Positions 1 to 8,393 of a stretch of 64,000 nt of DNA are shown here, in pieces (the first letter of the stretch is position 1; every line of letters starts with the position of its first letter). The notes beneath the pieces were generated by a model. It did not search any database, had not been told where the DNA came from, and worked only from the letters and a program-made list of their open reading frames with translations. The position numbers were made by a program, and so were the translations under genes. Source of the DNA: Pseudocolwellia sp049933045 (lineage in GTDB: Bacteria; Pseudomonadota; Gammaproteobacteria; Enterobacterales; Alteromonadaceae); NCBI RefSeq assembly GCF_049933045.1, contig NZ_CP187926.1, positions 2,294,001 through 2,358,000 on the forward strand. Reading direction: 5' to 3'.

Positions 1-117
1 AAGCTTGAAGAAATAACAACAGCGCTTAAAGTAACTAATGCACAAGATGCGGCTAAAAAAGCGAAAGATGAAGAAGACGATTTAGATATGTTATTTCAAC
101 CGAAAAAGAAATGGTAA
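1..117 (+). CDS. 3' end of an unidentified gene (partial)
   Basis: An open frame enters from the left edge and stops at a TAA at 115-117, giving 38 C-terminal residues. The tail is strongly charged, with an acidic run (DEEDDLD) followed by the end MLFQPKKKW. A hairpin terminator follows 20 bases later, which supports a real gene end. I do not recognise the family from so short a piece. The acidic stretch followed by a basic tip looks like a flexible C-terminal tail, but no function can be given. Confidence 0.6.
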   Translation, partial: KLEEITTALKVTNAQDAAKKAKDEEDDLDMLFQPKKKW

Positions 118-136
118 TACACCAATAGCACAACTT

Positions 137-161
137 AGCCAGCGACTAAGCTGGCTTTTTT
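137..161 (+). terminator. Rho-independent terminator of the partial gene
   Basis: A 7-bp stem AGCCAGC/GCTGGCT with a 6-base loop is followed directly by a T run. It lies just after the stop codon at 117. Confidence 0.8.
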
Positions 162-305
162 GTATTTAGTTTTCCATAAACCCATTAATACCAAACGGAT
201 TAATTTATTGCTCACTTAGCGAGAATTTAAAAGCTTAGAGGCAAGGCATTGATTGAAGAGAATGGTTATTCCCTTGTCAAAATCAATAACGCGGCATATG
301 AGCCT

Positions 306-861
306 ATAAAATTCTCGGCCGCAAGCGACCGAGTTTCAAAACAAGTTCAGTTGATCGCTATTAATTTCTTTACCATCTAATTCGATTAACTGTTCTTAAA
401 CATATTTCCTGATAACTTCTTCTGTTGCGTTACCAATCGTTTCAACAAAAAAGCTTTGTGTCCATAATTTATCGCCCCAGAAATACTGCTTTTTAATTTC
501 AGGATAAATTCTAAAAAACTCACGAGCAGTTATACTTTTAATTATTTGCATAACATCGCTTGGCGACTGTTTAGGGATCCCTCTAATAACCATATGAATA
601 TGGTCACTCGGAATTTCTAACTCTACGATATCAATATCGTAGTCATATCCTACTTTTTGAATAATTGCTTTCATTGTTGAACGATAAGGTTCAATGAAGA
701 CTTTGTGTCGATACTTTGGTATCCACACAAAGTGGTACATTAATCTAAAGACATGATGTGTATTTCTTTGAAGTTCCATATGAAGAATAGCATTTACTGG
801 TGTCCCCCCAGTATACACTATCCAGCACGGGGGCAAGCCCCCGAGATTTACGCTTCGCTAG
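306..861 (-). mobile_element. IS200/IS605-type insertion sequence, copy 1 (556 bp)
   Basis: The borders come from comparing this copy with copy 2 (7157-7711) and with the uninterrupted MITE at 36116-36602. There are no terminal inverted repeats and no target duplication. In element orientation the left end follows the pentamer TTTAA, as is usual for HUH single-strand transposons. Each end carries a subterminal hairpin: GGGGGCTTGCCCCC near the left end, and CTCGGTCGC/GCGGCCGAG near the right end. Only a tnpA-type gene is present; there is no tnpB. Confidence 0.9.
336..779 (-). pseudogene. tnpA: IS200-like transposase TnpA, copy 1, C-terminally truncated by a nonsense codon
   Basis: This is a Y1 (HUH) transposase of the IS200/IS605 family, which cuts and rejoins single-stranded DNA. 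The HUH motif is seen as DHIHMVI, and the candidate catalytic tyrosine lies in the VIRKYV helix. The likely start is the ATG at 777-779 (MELQRNTHHVF). The longer open frame from a TTG lies inside the left-end hairpin and is unlikely. A TAA at 396-398 replaces the CAA found in copy 2, so the last 16 residues (which in copy 2 run on to QLNLF) are lost just after the tyrosine. Activity is therefore doubtful. Confidence 0.85.
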
Positions 862-1110
862 TTAAATTCTCGCCCTTCGGGAGCTCATTAGCAAACTGAT
901 AACATCACAAAATTAAAAAAATATAGAATAACTATGTTTAATCAATTTTGCTTGTTCTAAGCTTGCTAATGTAGCTCTAAGTTGCTCAATAAATTAATCC
1001 GTTTGGTATAATTCCGCCTTCAAAAATTTCATTCCTAATAAGATCTTAGTTAAAAATAAAAACACGTCGATAGACTTAAATTAAATGCTTAAGTACGATA
1101 AGCTTATTAT

Positions 1111-1503
1111 GTGTTTACACCATCGAAGACCTTTGTTGTGCCTAAGTTATTTGAAATAACCCTACCCTCATTTTTACGAAGAGTACTTAAAGCTTATGCG
1201 TTAAAAGCAGAGATAAGAGCTATAGGCTGTTCGCTTGCGCGTAAAGGAAGATCAAGAAATTGGATACTTTCAGCTAGCTTTGAACAATTAGAGCAGGTTG
1301 TTGCCTTTGTACATGAGTCTGAAGAACCTTCATGGCAATGGGTAGCCAAATACATAAGCGAGCAAAAGAAAAACCTAAGCCACCATGAGCTCGTTAATAT
1401 CGCAACAAAGCAACCAGGAATATCAATCAACCAGTTAATGGCTAAAACTGACTGTACTATCGCTGAAGCACGATTAGTGATTGATGAACTGGAATACTTA
1501 TAA
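1111..1503 (+). CDS. Small conserved protein with a C-terminal helix-turn-helix-like segment
   Basis: This 130-residue protein starts at a GTG. An alternative GTG at 1138 would remove nine residues and may be the better start. The middle holds the basic motif ARKGRSRNW. The last 40 residues (HELVNIATKQPGISINQLMA onward) resemble a DeoR-like winged-helix segment. It resembles a short gammaproteobacterial family that databases often label 'ribosome recycling factor family', although it is not Frr itself; that match is from memory and unverified. It is a single gene convergent with alaS, with a shared terminator between them. Function unknown; RNA or DNA binding is a guess from the basic and HTH-like parts. 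Confidence 0.65.
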   Translation: MFTPSKTFVVPKLFEITLPSFLRRVLKAYALKAEIRAIGCSLARKGRSRNWILSASFEQLEQVVAFVHESEEPSWQWVAKYISEQKKNLSHHELVNIATKQPGISINQLMAKTDCTIAEARLVIDELEYL

Positions 1504-1565
1504 ACAAAAATTAAGTGAACTCTGTTACAGATTACATAACTTAAGTTAACTTAACTTCAGACAAT

Positions 1566-1596
1566 AAAAAACCAGCTAAATTAGCTGGTTTTTTTA
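1566..1596. terminator. Bidirectional terminator between the small gene and alaS
   Basis: The inverted repeat AACCAGCTAA/TTAGCTGGTT is flanked by A and T runs on its two sides. It can serve both the plus-strand gene ending at 1503 and alaS ending at 1616. Confidence 0.85.
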
Positions 1597-1615
1597 TTAG
1601 TAAGTAAAACCCAAA

Positions 1616-4240
1616 TTAAGCTAACTTTTCTTCTAACCAAGGTTTAACGGTTTCAAGTGCCGCTACAAGGTTTTCTGGTTGACTACCACCCGCTTGCGCC
1701 ATATCTGGACGTCCGCCACCTTTACCGCCAACTTGTTGAGCAACGACATTCACTAACTCGCCTGCTTTAACAGAACCTGTTAAGTCTTTCGTTACACCAG
1801 CAATTAAGCTTACTTTATCGTCATTAGCTGTTGCTAAGAAAATAATAGCTGAACCCATTTTGTTTTTAAGGTCATCTACCATGCCACGTAAAGATTTAGC
1901 TTCGGCATTTTCAAGATTAGCAATCAGTACTTTAATACCGTTAATTTCAACTGCCTGACTAACGAGATCAGAACCTGCTAAGGCGGCTAACTTTTGCTTT
2001 AATTGAGCAATTTCTTTTTCAAGAACTTTACTCTTGCCAATTAACTGCTCTACTTTGCTCGCCGCACTGTTTACATCAGATTTAACCATAGTGGCAATTT
2101 GTGTAAGTGAGCCTGCTTGTTCATCAATAAAGCTTAAAGCACCGTTTCCTGTATAAGCTTCAATGCGTCGAACACCTGCAGCTATACCTGACTCAGAGGC
2201 AATTTTAAATAATCCAATATCACCTGTTTGATTGATATGAACACCACCACATAACTCAGTAGAAAAACCACCTAAAGTAACAACACGAACTTCTTCATCG
2301 TACTTCTCACCAAACAATGCCATAGCACCTTTTTCTTTGGCTTTTTCGATGTTCATTAATTCTGTATTACGTTGATGGTTAGCACGAATTTCGTCATTTA
2401 CCATACGTTCAACAGTATGTAATTCTTCAGCAGTTACCGCTTCAAAATGAGAGAAATCGAAACGTAATTTCTCTGCATCACATAAAGAACCTTTTTGCGT
2501 AACATGATCACCCAAAACAGTACGTAAAGCAGCATGAAGTAAATGAGTCGCTGTATGGTTTTTAATGATATCTTGACGATTCACTAAATCAATTTCAGCT
2601 TCTACTTTTTCATTTAAGCTAATATCGCTTTGTGCAATACCGTGATGTGCAAAAGCATTGCCTAACTTAACCGTATCTTTAACTTCAAATACGCCTGAAG
2701 CTGAACGAAGAACACCTGTATCACCAACTTGTCCACCAGACTCTGCATAAAATGGCGTTTGGTCTAAAACAACAACACCTTTATCACCTGCTTTAAGGTT
2801 TTGAACTGATTCCCCATTCAAAAATAATTCAACAACCGTTGATGTTAGTGCATGTTGAGTGTATCCAACAAATTCACTTACCTTTTCCGACTTTAACTGT
2901 TGGTTGTAATCAGTACCGAATTGACTTGCTTGCTGAGCTCTTTCACGTTGACGTTTCATCGCTAGATCGAAACCGTCTTGGTCAATTGTTAAGTCACGTT
3001 CACGTGCAATATCTGCCGTTAAGTCAGCTGGGAAACCGTAAGTATCGTAAAGCTTGAATACATCTTCACCTGAAATCACGTCACCTTTCATTTCAGATAA
3101 CATGTTATCAAGTAATGCTATACCTCTATCTAAGGTACGCCCGAATTGCTCTTCTTCGATACGTAGTAATCTTTCAATTGTGGCTTGTTGATCAATAAGC
3201 TCTGGGTATGCATCACCCATTTGCTTAGCTAATGAAGCTACAATTTTATAAAAGAACTCAGTTTTAGCTTCTAATTTATTACCATGGCGAACAGCACGGC
3301 GAATAATACGTCGAAGAACATAACCACGACCTTCATTTGACGGGATAACACCATCAATAATAAGGAAGCTACAAGAACGAATATGATCAGCAATTACACG
3401 TAAAGATTTGTGCTCTAAGTCTTTACAATCTAAAAGGCTAGCAACATCTGAAATTAGGTTTTGGAAAATATCAATTTCGTAGTTACTGTGTACACCTTGT
3501 AAAATAGCAGCAATACGCTCTAAGCCCATACCTGTATCAACTGATGGTTTAGGAAGTAAATCCATATCACCATTAGCTTGACGGTTATATTGCATGAAAA
3601 CGATGTTCCAAATTTCAATAAATCTGTCGCCGTCTTCATCAGGAGAACCAGGAGGTCCACCAAAAATATCTTCGCCGTGATCATAGAATATTTCAGAACA
3701 AGGACCACATGGACCTGTATCACCCATTGACCAAAAGTTATCAGATTCGTATTTTTTATCTGGAGATTTATCACCTATACGAATAATTTTATCGACAGGT
3801 ACACCAATTTTTTCAGCCCAAAAGTTAAATGCTTCATCATCATCTGCATATACAGTGACTAATAATTTATCTTTAGGAAGTTGTAATACTTCAGTAAGAA
3901 ATTCCCATGCATATTGAATAGCTTCAATTTTAAAGTAATCACCAAAACTGAAGTTACCTAGCATTTCGAAGAATGTATGATGGCGAGCTGTGTAGCCAAC
4001 ATTTTCTAAATCGTTATGTTTACCACCCGCTCGAACACAACGCTGTGAAGAAGTAGCACGTGTGTAACTACGTTGCTCAGTTCCTAAAAATACATCTTTA
4101 AATGGCACCATACCCGCATTGGTAAAAAGTAATGTTGCGTCATTACCAGGAATTAATGAGCTACTAGGTACAATTTGATGTTGCTTAGATTCGTAAAAAC
4201 CTAAAAATGCTTGACGTAATTCAGCACTCGTTTTAATCAT
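1616..4240 (-). CDS. alaS: Alanine--tRNA ligase
   Basis: AlaRS charges tRNA-Ala and edits mischarged Ser or Gly. I place the start at the ATG at 4238-4240 (MIKTSAELRQAF); a TTG four codons upstream is also open but less likely. The 874 residues match the normal size. The class II catalytic core is N-terminal (PSSSLIPGNDATLLFTNAGM). The editing domain shows HTATHLLHAAL and the metal-binding CGGVH. A coiled segment with an AQLKQKLAAL repeat leads to the glycine-rich C-terminal domain (QVGGKGGGRPDMAQAGG). In many relatives alaS follows recA-recX; here only a decayed recX precedes it. No inactivating change seen. Confidence 0.97.
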   Translation of the reverse strand: MIKTSAELRQAFLGFYESKQHQIVPSSSLIPGNDATLLFTNAGMVPFKDVFLGTEQRSYTRATSSQRCVRAGGKHNDLENVGYTARHHTFFEMLGNFSFGDYFKIEAIQYAWEFLTEVLQLPKDKLLVTVYADDDEAFNFWAEKIGVPVDKIIRIGDKSPDKKYESDNFWSMGDTGPCGPCSEIFYDHGEDIFGGPPGSPDEDGDRFIEIWNIVFMQYNRQANGDMDLLPKPSVDTGMGLERIAAILQGVHSNYEIDIFQNLISDVASLLDCKDLEHKSLRVIADHIRSCSFLIIDGVIPSNEGRGYVLRRIIRRAVRHGNKLEAKTEFFYKIVASLAKQMGDAYPELIDQQATIERLLRIEEEQFGRTLDRGIALLDNMLSEMKGDVISGEDVFKLYDTYGFPADLTADIARERDLTIDQDGFDLAMKRQRERAQQASQFGTDYNQQLKSEKVSEFVGYTQHALTSTVVELFLNGESVQNLKAGDKGVVVLDQTPFYAESGGQVGDTGVLRSASGVFEVKDTVKLGNAFAHHGIAQSDISLNEKVEAEIDLVNRQDIIKNHTATHLLHAALRTVLGDHVTQKGSLCDAEKLRFDFSHFEAVTAEELHTVERMVNDEIRANHQRNTELMNIEKAKEKGAMALFGEKYDEEVRVVTLGGFSTELCGGVHINQTGDIGLFKIASESGIAAGVRRIEAYTGNGALSFIDEQAGSLTQIATMVKSDVNSAASKVEQLIGKSKVLEKEIAQLKQKLAALAGSDLVSQAVEINGIKVLIANLENAEAKSLRGMVDDLKNKMGSAIIFLATANDDKVSLIAGVTKDLTGSVKAGELVNVVAQQVGGKGGGRPDMAQAGGSQPENLVAALETVKPWLEEKLA

Positions 4241-4292
4241 GGGAAAATCCAATTCGTTAACATTTAATTATTTATTTTCGACTTTTGCGTAA

Positions 4293-4709
4293 TTACAAAA
4301 TGGAGAAAATTTCATCGGAGGCAAAGCCTCTACTCTGTAAAAATCGTGCACGCTTTGCTTTATCTTTTTGATCAATAACAGCTGCTGTACCAAAGCGTTT
4401 ATTATACGCGAGCTGGGCTTGAAGATACCAATCAATTTGCTGATTATTATTTAATTGAGAGATTATAGATGTACTTATACCAAACCCTCTGTTTACGCGT
4501 GTTCTAAATACGCTTTCAGCGAAGCGTTCATTACTTAAATAGTCTTCATCGATAAGAAAATCTATAACAGGATTTATCTCTTCAAGTTCACACTTTCTTA
4601 GCAATATTTTTGCGTTAGCTCTTTATCAGAATGCTCTCATCTTGAGAGTAAACCAATAGCTAAATGTACAATGCTTTTATTCAAGTAGCTAAACCTTTTC
4701 TCTCGTCAT
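4293..4709 (-). pseudogene. recX: Decayed recX (regulator of RecA)
   Basis: RecX binds and inhibits RecA filaments. The open part gives 103 residues with RecX features (DEDYLSNERFAESVFRTR, and a C-terminal RARFLQSRGFASDEI), beginning only at a TTG. Upstream, the expected N-terminal sequence is still legible but broken. One frame reads AIGLLSR, then a TGA at 4637-4639 where an Arg codon (CGA) is expected, then EHSDKELTQK. The frame then shifts near 4602-4610 to rejoin LLRKCELEEI. A possible original ATG lies at 4707-4709, with a further shift needed after it. At least one nonsense codon and one frameshift therefore separate the halves. recA is not adjacent. Confidence 0.8.
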
Positions 4710-5142
4710 ACTAATCGATAACTATATTGATGCCTACACTGAGTAATGTCATAAGTTAACACAGTTAAAATCATAAATGGTCTAAATAATTTAACTAAAT
4801 TAATGGGATAGAAACCTAAGCAACATTAATTTTCAAATGGCGTTATACAAGTCGTAAGCTAGAAATATGATACTCATTGATATCAGCTTATTTTACTCAT
4901 TATTGAGTGCAATTAAACCAGTTATGTCATTATTTTTACTAAAAAAGGTGATTCAATCTAGTTAACCTCTGCTCGGGTTAAGCTATTTTCATTTCTCTTA
5001 ATCTGAAAACTAAGGTCTAATATAAATCAATGGGTTATCAAACCCATCAATCTGAAGTGACGTTAATTATATTTGAGTAAAGTTTTGAATAACAAGGGTA
5101 ACGACGCAGTAATACTGAAAAACCTCCCTTGTACCGTTAAAC
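4710..5142. other. Intergenic region between the recX remnant and dinB
   Basis: No convincing gene. A 20-base segment at 4964-4983 (AACCTCTGCTCGGGTTAAGC) resembles one end of the repeat at 20849-21128, and a small hairpin ATGGGTT/AACCCAT lies near 5029-5047. recA, usually found here in relatives, is absent. Confidence 0.5.
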
Positions 5143-6204
5143 CTACAAGCCAAGTTCAAATTGATGATGTTCATCAGGCTCGTCTGAAAGACCAATATGA
5201 ACACCTAACAAGCGCACAGACTTACCCTCACCTCGCGCTAATGCCTCATGTAAAAGTTCATTAAATACTTGCTCATCAAAACTATGATATTTAAATTCTT
5301 TTGTGGTTTGTTGGAAGTCATTAAACTTAACTTTAACGCCTAATTTACTTATGGTGCGTGTTTTTAAATAAGACGCTGAACGTTTTTTTAATTCTGGAAT
5401 TAAGTTATCTACCATGTAGTTGTTCATTTCTTCTGAGGAATGAAAATCTTGCGCAAAGGTTCTTTCAACACCTACAGATTTACGTACCCGACTCGTAACC
5501 ACTTCACGGTTATCTATACCCTGGCATTTATCCCATAAAGAGATGCCCAACTTACCGAATTTATGTATAAGTTCAGATTTGTCATGAGCAATAACATCTC
5601 GACCATACTCTAAACCATGAGCTTTAAGTTTTTCGAAGGTGACTTTACCGACGCCAGGTATTTTACTTAATGACATTTTTTCAACGAAAGCACCTACTTG
5701 ATCTGGCGTGATAACACATTGCCCGTTAGGTTTGTTTTCATCACTGGCTATTTTTGCTAGAAACTTATTTGGAGCTATGCCTGCAGAGGCTGTGAGATTA
5801 AGTTCATCAAATATTTCTTGCCTGATTTGATCTGCAATAAGTGTAGCGCTACCTTTGAACAGTGTGCATTCGGTAACATCTAAAAAGGCTTCATCTAAAG
5901 ATAAAGGTTCAATTAAGTGAGTATATTTTTCGAAGATGGCTCTAATTTTAACTGATATTTGTTTATAAACATCCATTCGACCAGGTACCACGATAAGGTC
6001 AGGACACTTTTGTAAGGCTATTGATGTTGCCATTGCTGAACCTACACCGTACTCCCGTGCAATATAGTTACAAGTAGAAAGAACGCCACGTCGATCTGAT
6101 TTACCACCAACAGCTACTGGTTTATTAGCTAATGTAGGATTATCCCTAATTTCAACAGATACAAAAAATGCGTCCATATCGATGTGAATAAATTTTTTAA
6201 CCAT
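5143..6204 (-). CDS. dinB: DNA polymerase IV (Y-family, translesion)
   Basis: Error-prone Y-family polymerase that extends past lesions. The best start is the ATG at 6202-6204 (MVKKFIHIDMDAFFVSVE), giving 353 residues; the longer frame adds only five. Metal-binding carboxylates are seen in HIDMDAFF and in SLDEAFLDVT. Helix-hairpin-helix motifs occur around IPGVGKVTFEKLKAHG. The C-terminus ends QFELGL, which fits a beta-clamp binding peptide. The gene stands alone; I saw no LexA-like box I would defend. All key residues are present. Confidence 0.95.
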   Translation of the reverse strand: MVKKFIHIDMDAFFVSVEIRDNPTLANKPVAVGGKSDRRGVLSTCNYIAREYGVGSAMATSIALQKCPDLIVVPGRMDVYKQISVKIRAIFEKYTHLIEPLSLDEAFLDVTECTLFKGSATLIADQIRQEIFDELNLTASAGIAPNKFLAKIASDENKPNGQCVITPDQVGAFVEKMSLSKIPGVGKVTFEKLKAHGLEYGRDVIAHDKSELIHKFGKLGISLWDKCQGIDNREVVTSRVRKSVGVERTFAQDFHSSEEMNNYMVDNLIPELKKRSASYLKTRTISKLGVKVKFNDFQQTTKEFKYHSFDEQVFNELLHEALARGEGKSVRLLGVHIGLSDEPDEHHQFELGL

Positions 6205-7156
6205 GAGAAGCCCGAACACTGTATATTAAACCAGTTTAAGTTAATTCTCTTGAATGTTCAATCAAGGAAGTCATTGATGTGATGTATTTTTAAAGAGGAA
6301 TAGAGTTATAAATGGATATGACTTAGTTATTGAGCTTTATTAACTACTTGTAAATAAGTGAATAGATAAACAAGCTATCAACTTAAGGGTTTACTCAATA
6401 AACGTTAGCTATTTGAAATAGCATTAATTTGAGTTAACTCGTCTTCACTAAAGCTTAAGTTATTTAATGCTTTTACAGAATCAAGAATTTGCTCTTTCTT
6501 ACTCGCCCCAATTAAGCAGGTTGTTACGGCTTTATTATTTAAAGTCCACGCTATCGCCATTTGAGCTAATGTTTGCTCTCGGCTTTTCGCTAGATCATTC
6601 AGCTGAGCTATTTTTTCCATTTTGCTTGCAGTTATATCGCTATCATTAAGATAAATAAGCTCAGGTCTTGAAGCTCTAGAGCCTTCTGGGATCCCTTGTA
6701 AGTATTTATCGGTTAATAAGCCTTGAGCTAAAGGTGAAAACACAATAGATCCGACACCTTCATTTAGCAATACATCGGTTAAACTATCTTCAATCCAACG
6801 ATCAAAAATATTATAACGCGGCTGATGAATAAGTAATGGTGTACCTAAATCATCTAATATTTTAATAGCTTTAGCCGTTTGTTCAGGTTGGTAATTTGAA
6901 AGTCCTACGTACAAGGCTTTACCCGATCTAACTAAGTAGTCGAGTGCTTGCATGGTTTCTTCAAGAGGAGTTTCTTGATCCATACAGTGATGATAAAAAA
7001 TATCAAAATATTCTAAACCTGTACGCTGTAAACTTTGGTCGCAACTTGAAATCAGATATTTTCTTGAACCACCAACACCATAAGGACCTGGCCACATATC
7101 GTAGCCAGCTTTACTGGATATGATCAGTTCGTCTCTGTAGGAGTGAAGGTACTGTT

Positions 7157-7711
7157 ATAAAATTCTCGGCCGCAAGCGACCGAGTTTCAAAACAAGTTCA
7201 GTTGATCGCTATTAATTTCTTTACCATCTAATTCGATTAACTGTTCTTGAACATATTTCCTGATAACTTCTTCTGTTGCGTTACCAATCGTTTCAACAAA
7301 AAAGCTTTGTGTCCATAATTTACCGCCCCAGAAATACTGCTTTTTAATTTCAGGATAACTTCTAAAAAACTCACGAGCAGTTATACTTTTAATTATTTGC
7401 ATAACATCGCTTGGCGACTGTTTAGGGATCCCTCTAATAACCATATGAATATGGTCACTCGGAATTTCTAACTCTACGATATCAATATCGTAGTCATATC
7501 CTACTTTTGAATAATTGCTTTCATTGTTGAACGATAAGGTTCAATGAAGACTTTGTGTCGATACTTTGGTATCCACACAAAGTGGTACATTAATCTAAAG
7601 ACATGATGTGTATTTCTTTGAAGTTCCATATGAAGAATAGCATTTACTGGGGTCCCCCCAGTATACACTATCCAGCACGGGGGCAAGCCCCCGAGATTTA
7701 CGCTTCGCTAG
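7157..7711 (-). mobile_element. IS200/IS605-type insertion sequence, copy 2 (555 bp)
   Basis: Nearly identical to copy 1 (306-861): I count four substitutions and one missing T. It again follows TTTAA in element orientation, has no target duplication, and carries the same GGGGGCTTGCCCCC hairpin at its left end and imperfect hairpin at its right end. Inserted inside the aldo/keto reductase gene, same strand. Confidence 0.92.
7187..7629 (-). pseudogene. tnpA: IS200-like transposase TnpA, copy 2, frameshifted
   Basis: Same Y1 transposase as in copy 1. Here the C-terminus is intact (KYVQEQLIELDGKEI to the end QLNLF), so the length beyond the tyrosine is normal. A T has been lost from a short T run near 7505-7508 (four T, five in copy 1). 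This shifts the frame after IIQK and separates the N-terminal 40 or so residues from the HUH motif. A combination of the intact parts of copies 1 and 2 gives a full transposase of about 148 residues. Confidence 0.85.
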
Positions 7712-8001
7712 TTAAAACGTTACCAAAAGTCGATTCGGCAGAACCGTAAGGTGGTCCATAGTTATTCGCTAAATCGAAATGTGTAATACCTGCATCAAAT
7801 GCAGTAAATAAAAGCTCTTGTGCGTTTGATAAAGAGTCAACCGCACCAAAGTTTTGCCATAAACCTAATGATAATTTCGATAATAACAATCCGCTATTTC
7901 CACAGCGACTATATTGCATATTTTCGTATCGAGTATTATCCGCTGTATAACGGATATTAGGTTCATGAGTGATCATCGAAAAGCCTACTTATTTTATAAA
8001 A

Positions 8002-8220
8002 CTAGATGTTTTTGATATCGATAGTATTTTCTTTGTTTGCTGCAGCTTCACGTGCCATTCTTTTTTCGCACGGATTTTCACAGTCACAAGCTTTTTCAAT
8101 ACCCATTGATGATAAACCACCACAAGAGCCCGCTAAGGTTTTATTTTGAAATATATAACCAACAGCCATTGCTGCAACTACTACAAGAAAAAAACCAAAT
8201 GTAATTAAAAAGGTACCCAT
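8002..8220 (-). CDS. nqrM: Na+-NQR maturation factor NqrM
   Basis: A small 72-residue membrane-anchored protein required for assembly of the Na+-NQR complex, thought to deliver iron to the NqrD/NqrE centre. A single N-terminal transmembrane helix (residues ~4-24) is followed by a cysteine-rich tail with CGGLSSMGIEKACDCENPC, the conserved pattern of the family (formerly DUF539). It follows apbE and the nqr operon on the same strand, the usual arrangement. The length is normal. Confidence 0.95.
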   Translation of the reverse strand: MGTFLITFGFFLVVVAAMAVGYIFQNKTLAGSCGGLSSMGIEKACDCENPCEKRMAREAAANKENTIDIKNI

Positions 8221-8393
8221 AATATAGCCTTAATATTTGTTAAAATATAAAATTTTATAACGCTACTTTAGCGTTTGTTGTCACTTTGATATAGACCGAG
8301 AATAACTGTATAAAATTCTCAATTTAGTTGCTAATTTTTCTGTATCTGCTCAAAACTACTAATGACATTTCTATCATAGTGGTTGAGCTTAAA

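Larger units (their letters stand above)
188..1009. repeat. MITE-like repeat with terminal inverted repeats, split by an IS200-like element
   Basis: The left end reads ATACCAAACGGATTAATTTA and the right end is its inverse, ending GTTTGGTAT. A bare relative of the element lies at 36116-36602 in the opposite orientation. Comparison shows the repeat is interrupted at 306-861 by an IS. Without the IS it would be about 266 bp. Flanking TA dinucleotides at both ends would fit a TA target duplication, but that is inference. It has no coding capacity of its own. Confidence 0.8.
6405..7976 (-). pseudogene. Aldo/keto reductase (YghZ/Gpr-like) split by an IS200-like element
   Basis: The two halves of an aldo/keto reductase are separated by the IS at 7157-7711. 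The N-terminal half (7712-7976) contains SLGLWQNFG and FDLANNYGPPYGSAESTFG. The C-terminal half contains SKAGYDMWPGPYG, GLEYFDIFYHH and SPLAQGLLTDKY. Removing 7157-7711 joins the frames exactly across FGNVL-KQYLHSYRDELIIS and gives a 338-residue protein closely resembling E. coli YghZ (L-glyceraldehyde 3-phosphate reductase). The family keeps an Asp-Tyr-Lys-His tetrad; D, Y and K are visible (FDLANNY, SKAGYD). It starts 25 bases after nqrM. As it stands no full enzyme can be made, although the 6405-7097 part could be read alone. Confidence 0.92.

Noticed and set aside
780..836. Longer tnpA start at a TTG in IS copy 1
   Set aside because: The TTG lies inside the left-end hairpin of the IS; the ATG at 777-779 gives the normal family N-terminus.
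5073..5264. Plus-strand open frame over the 3' end of dinB
   Set aside because: Lies mostly antisense to dinB and has no family likeness or upstream ribosome site.
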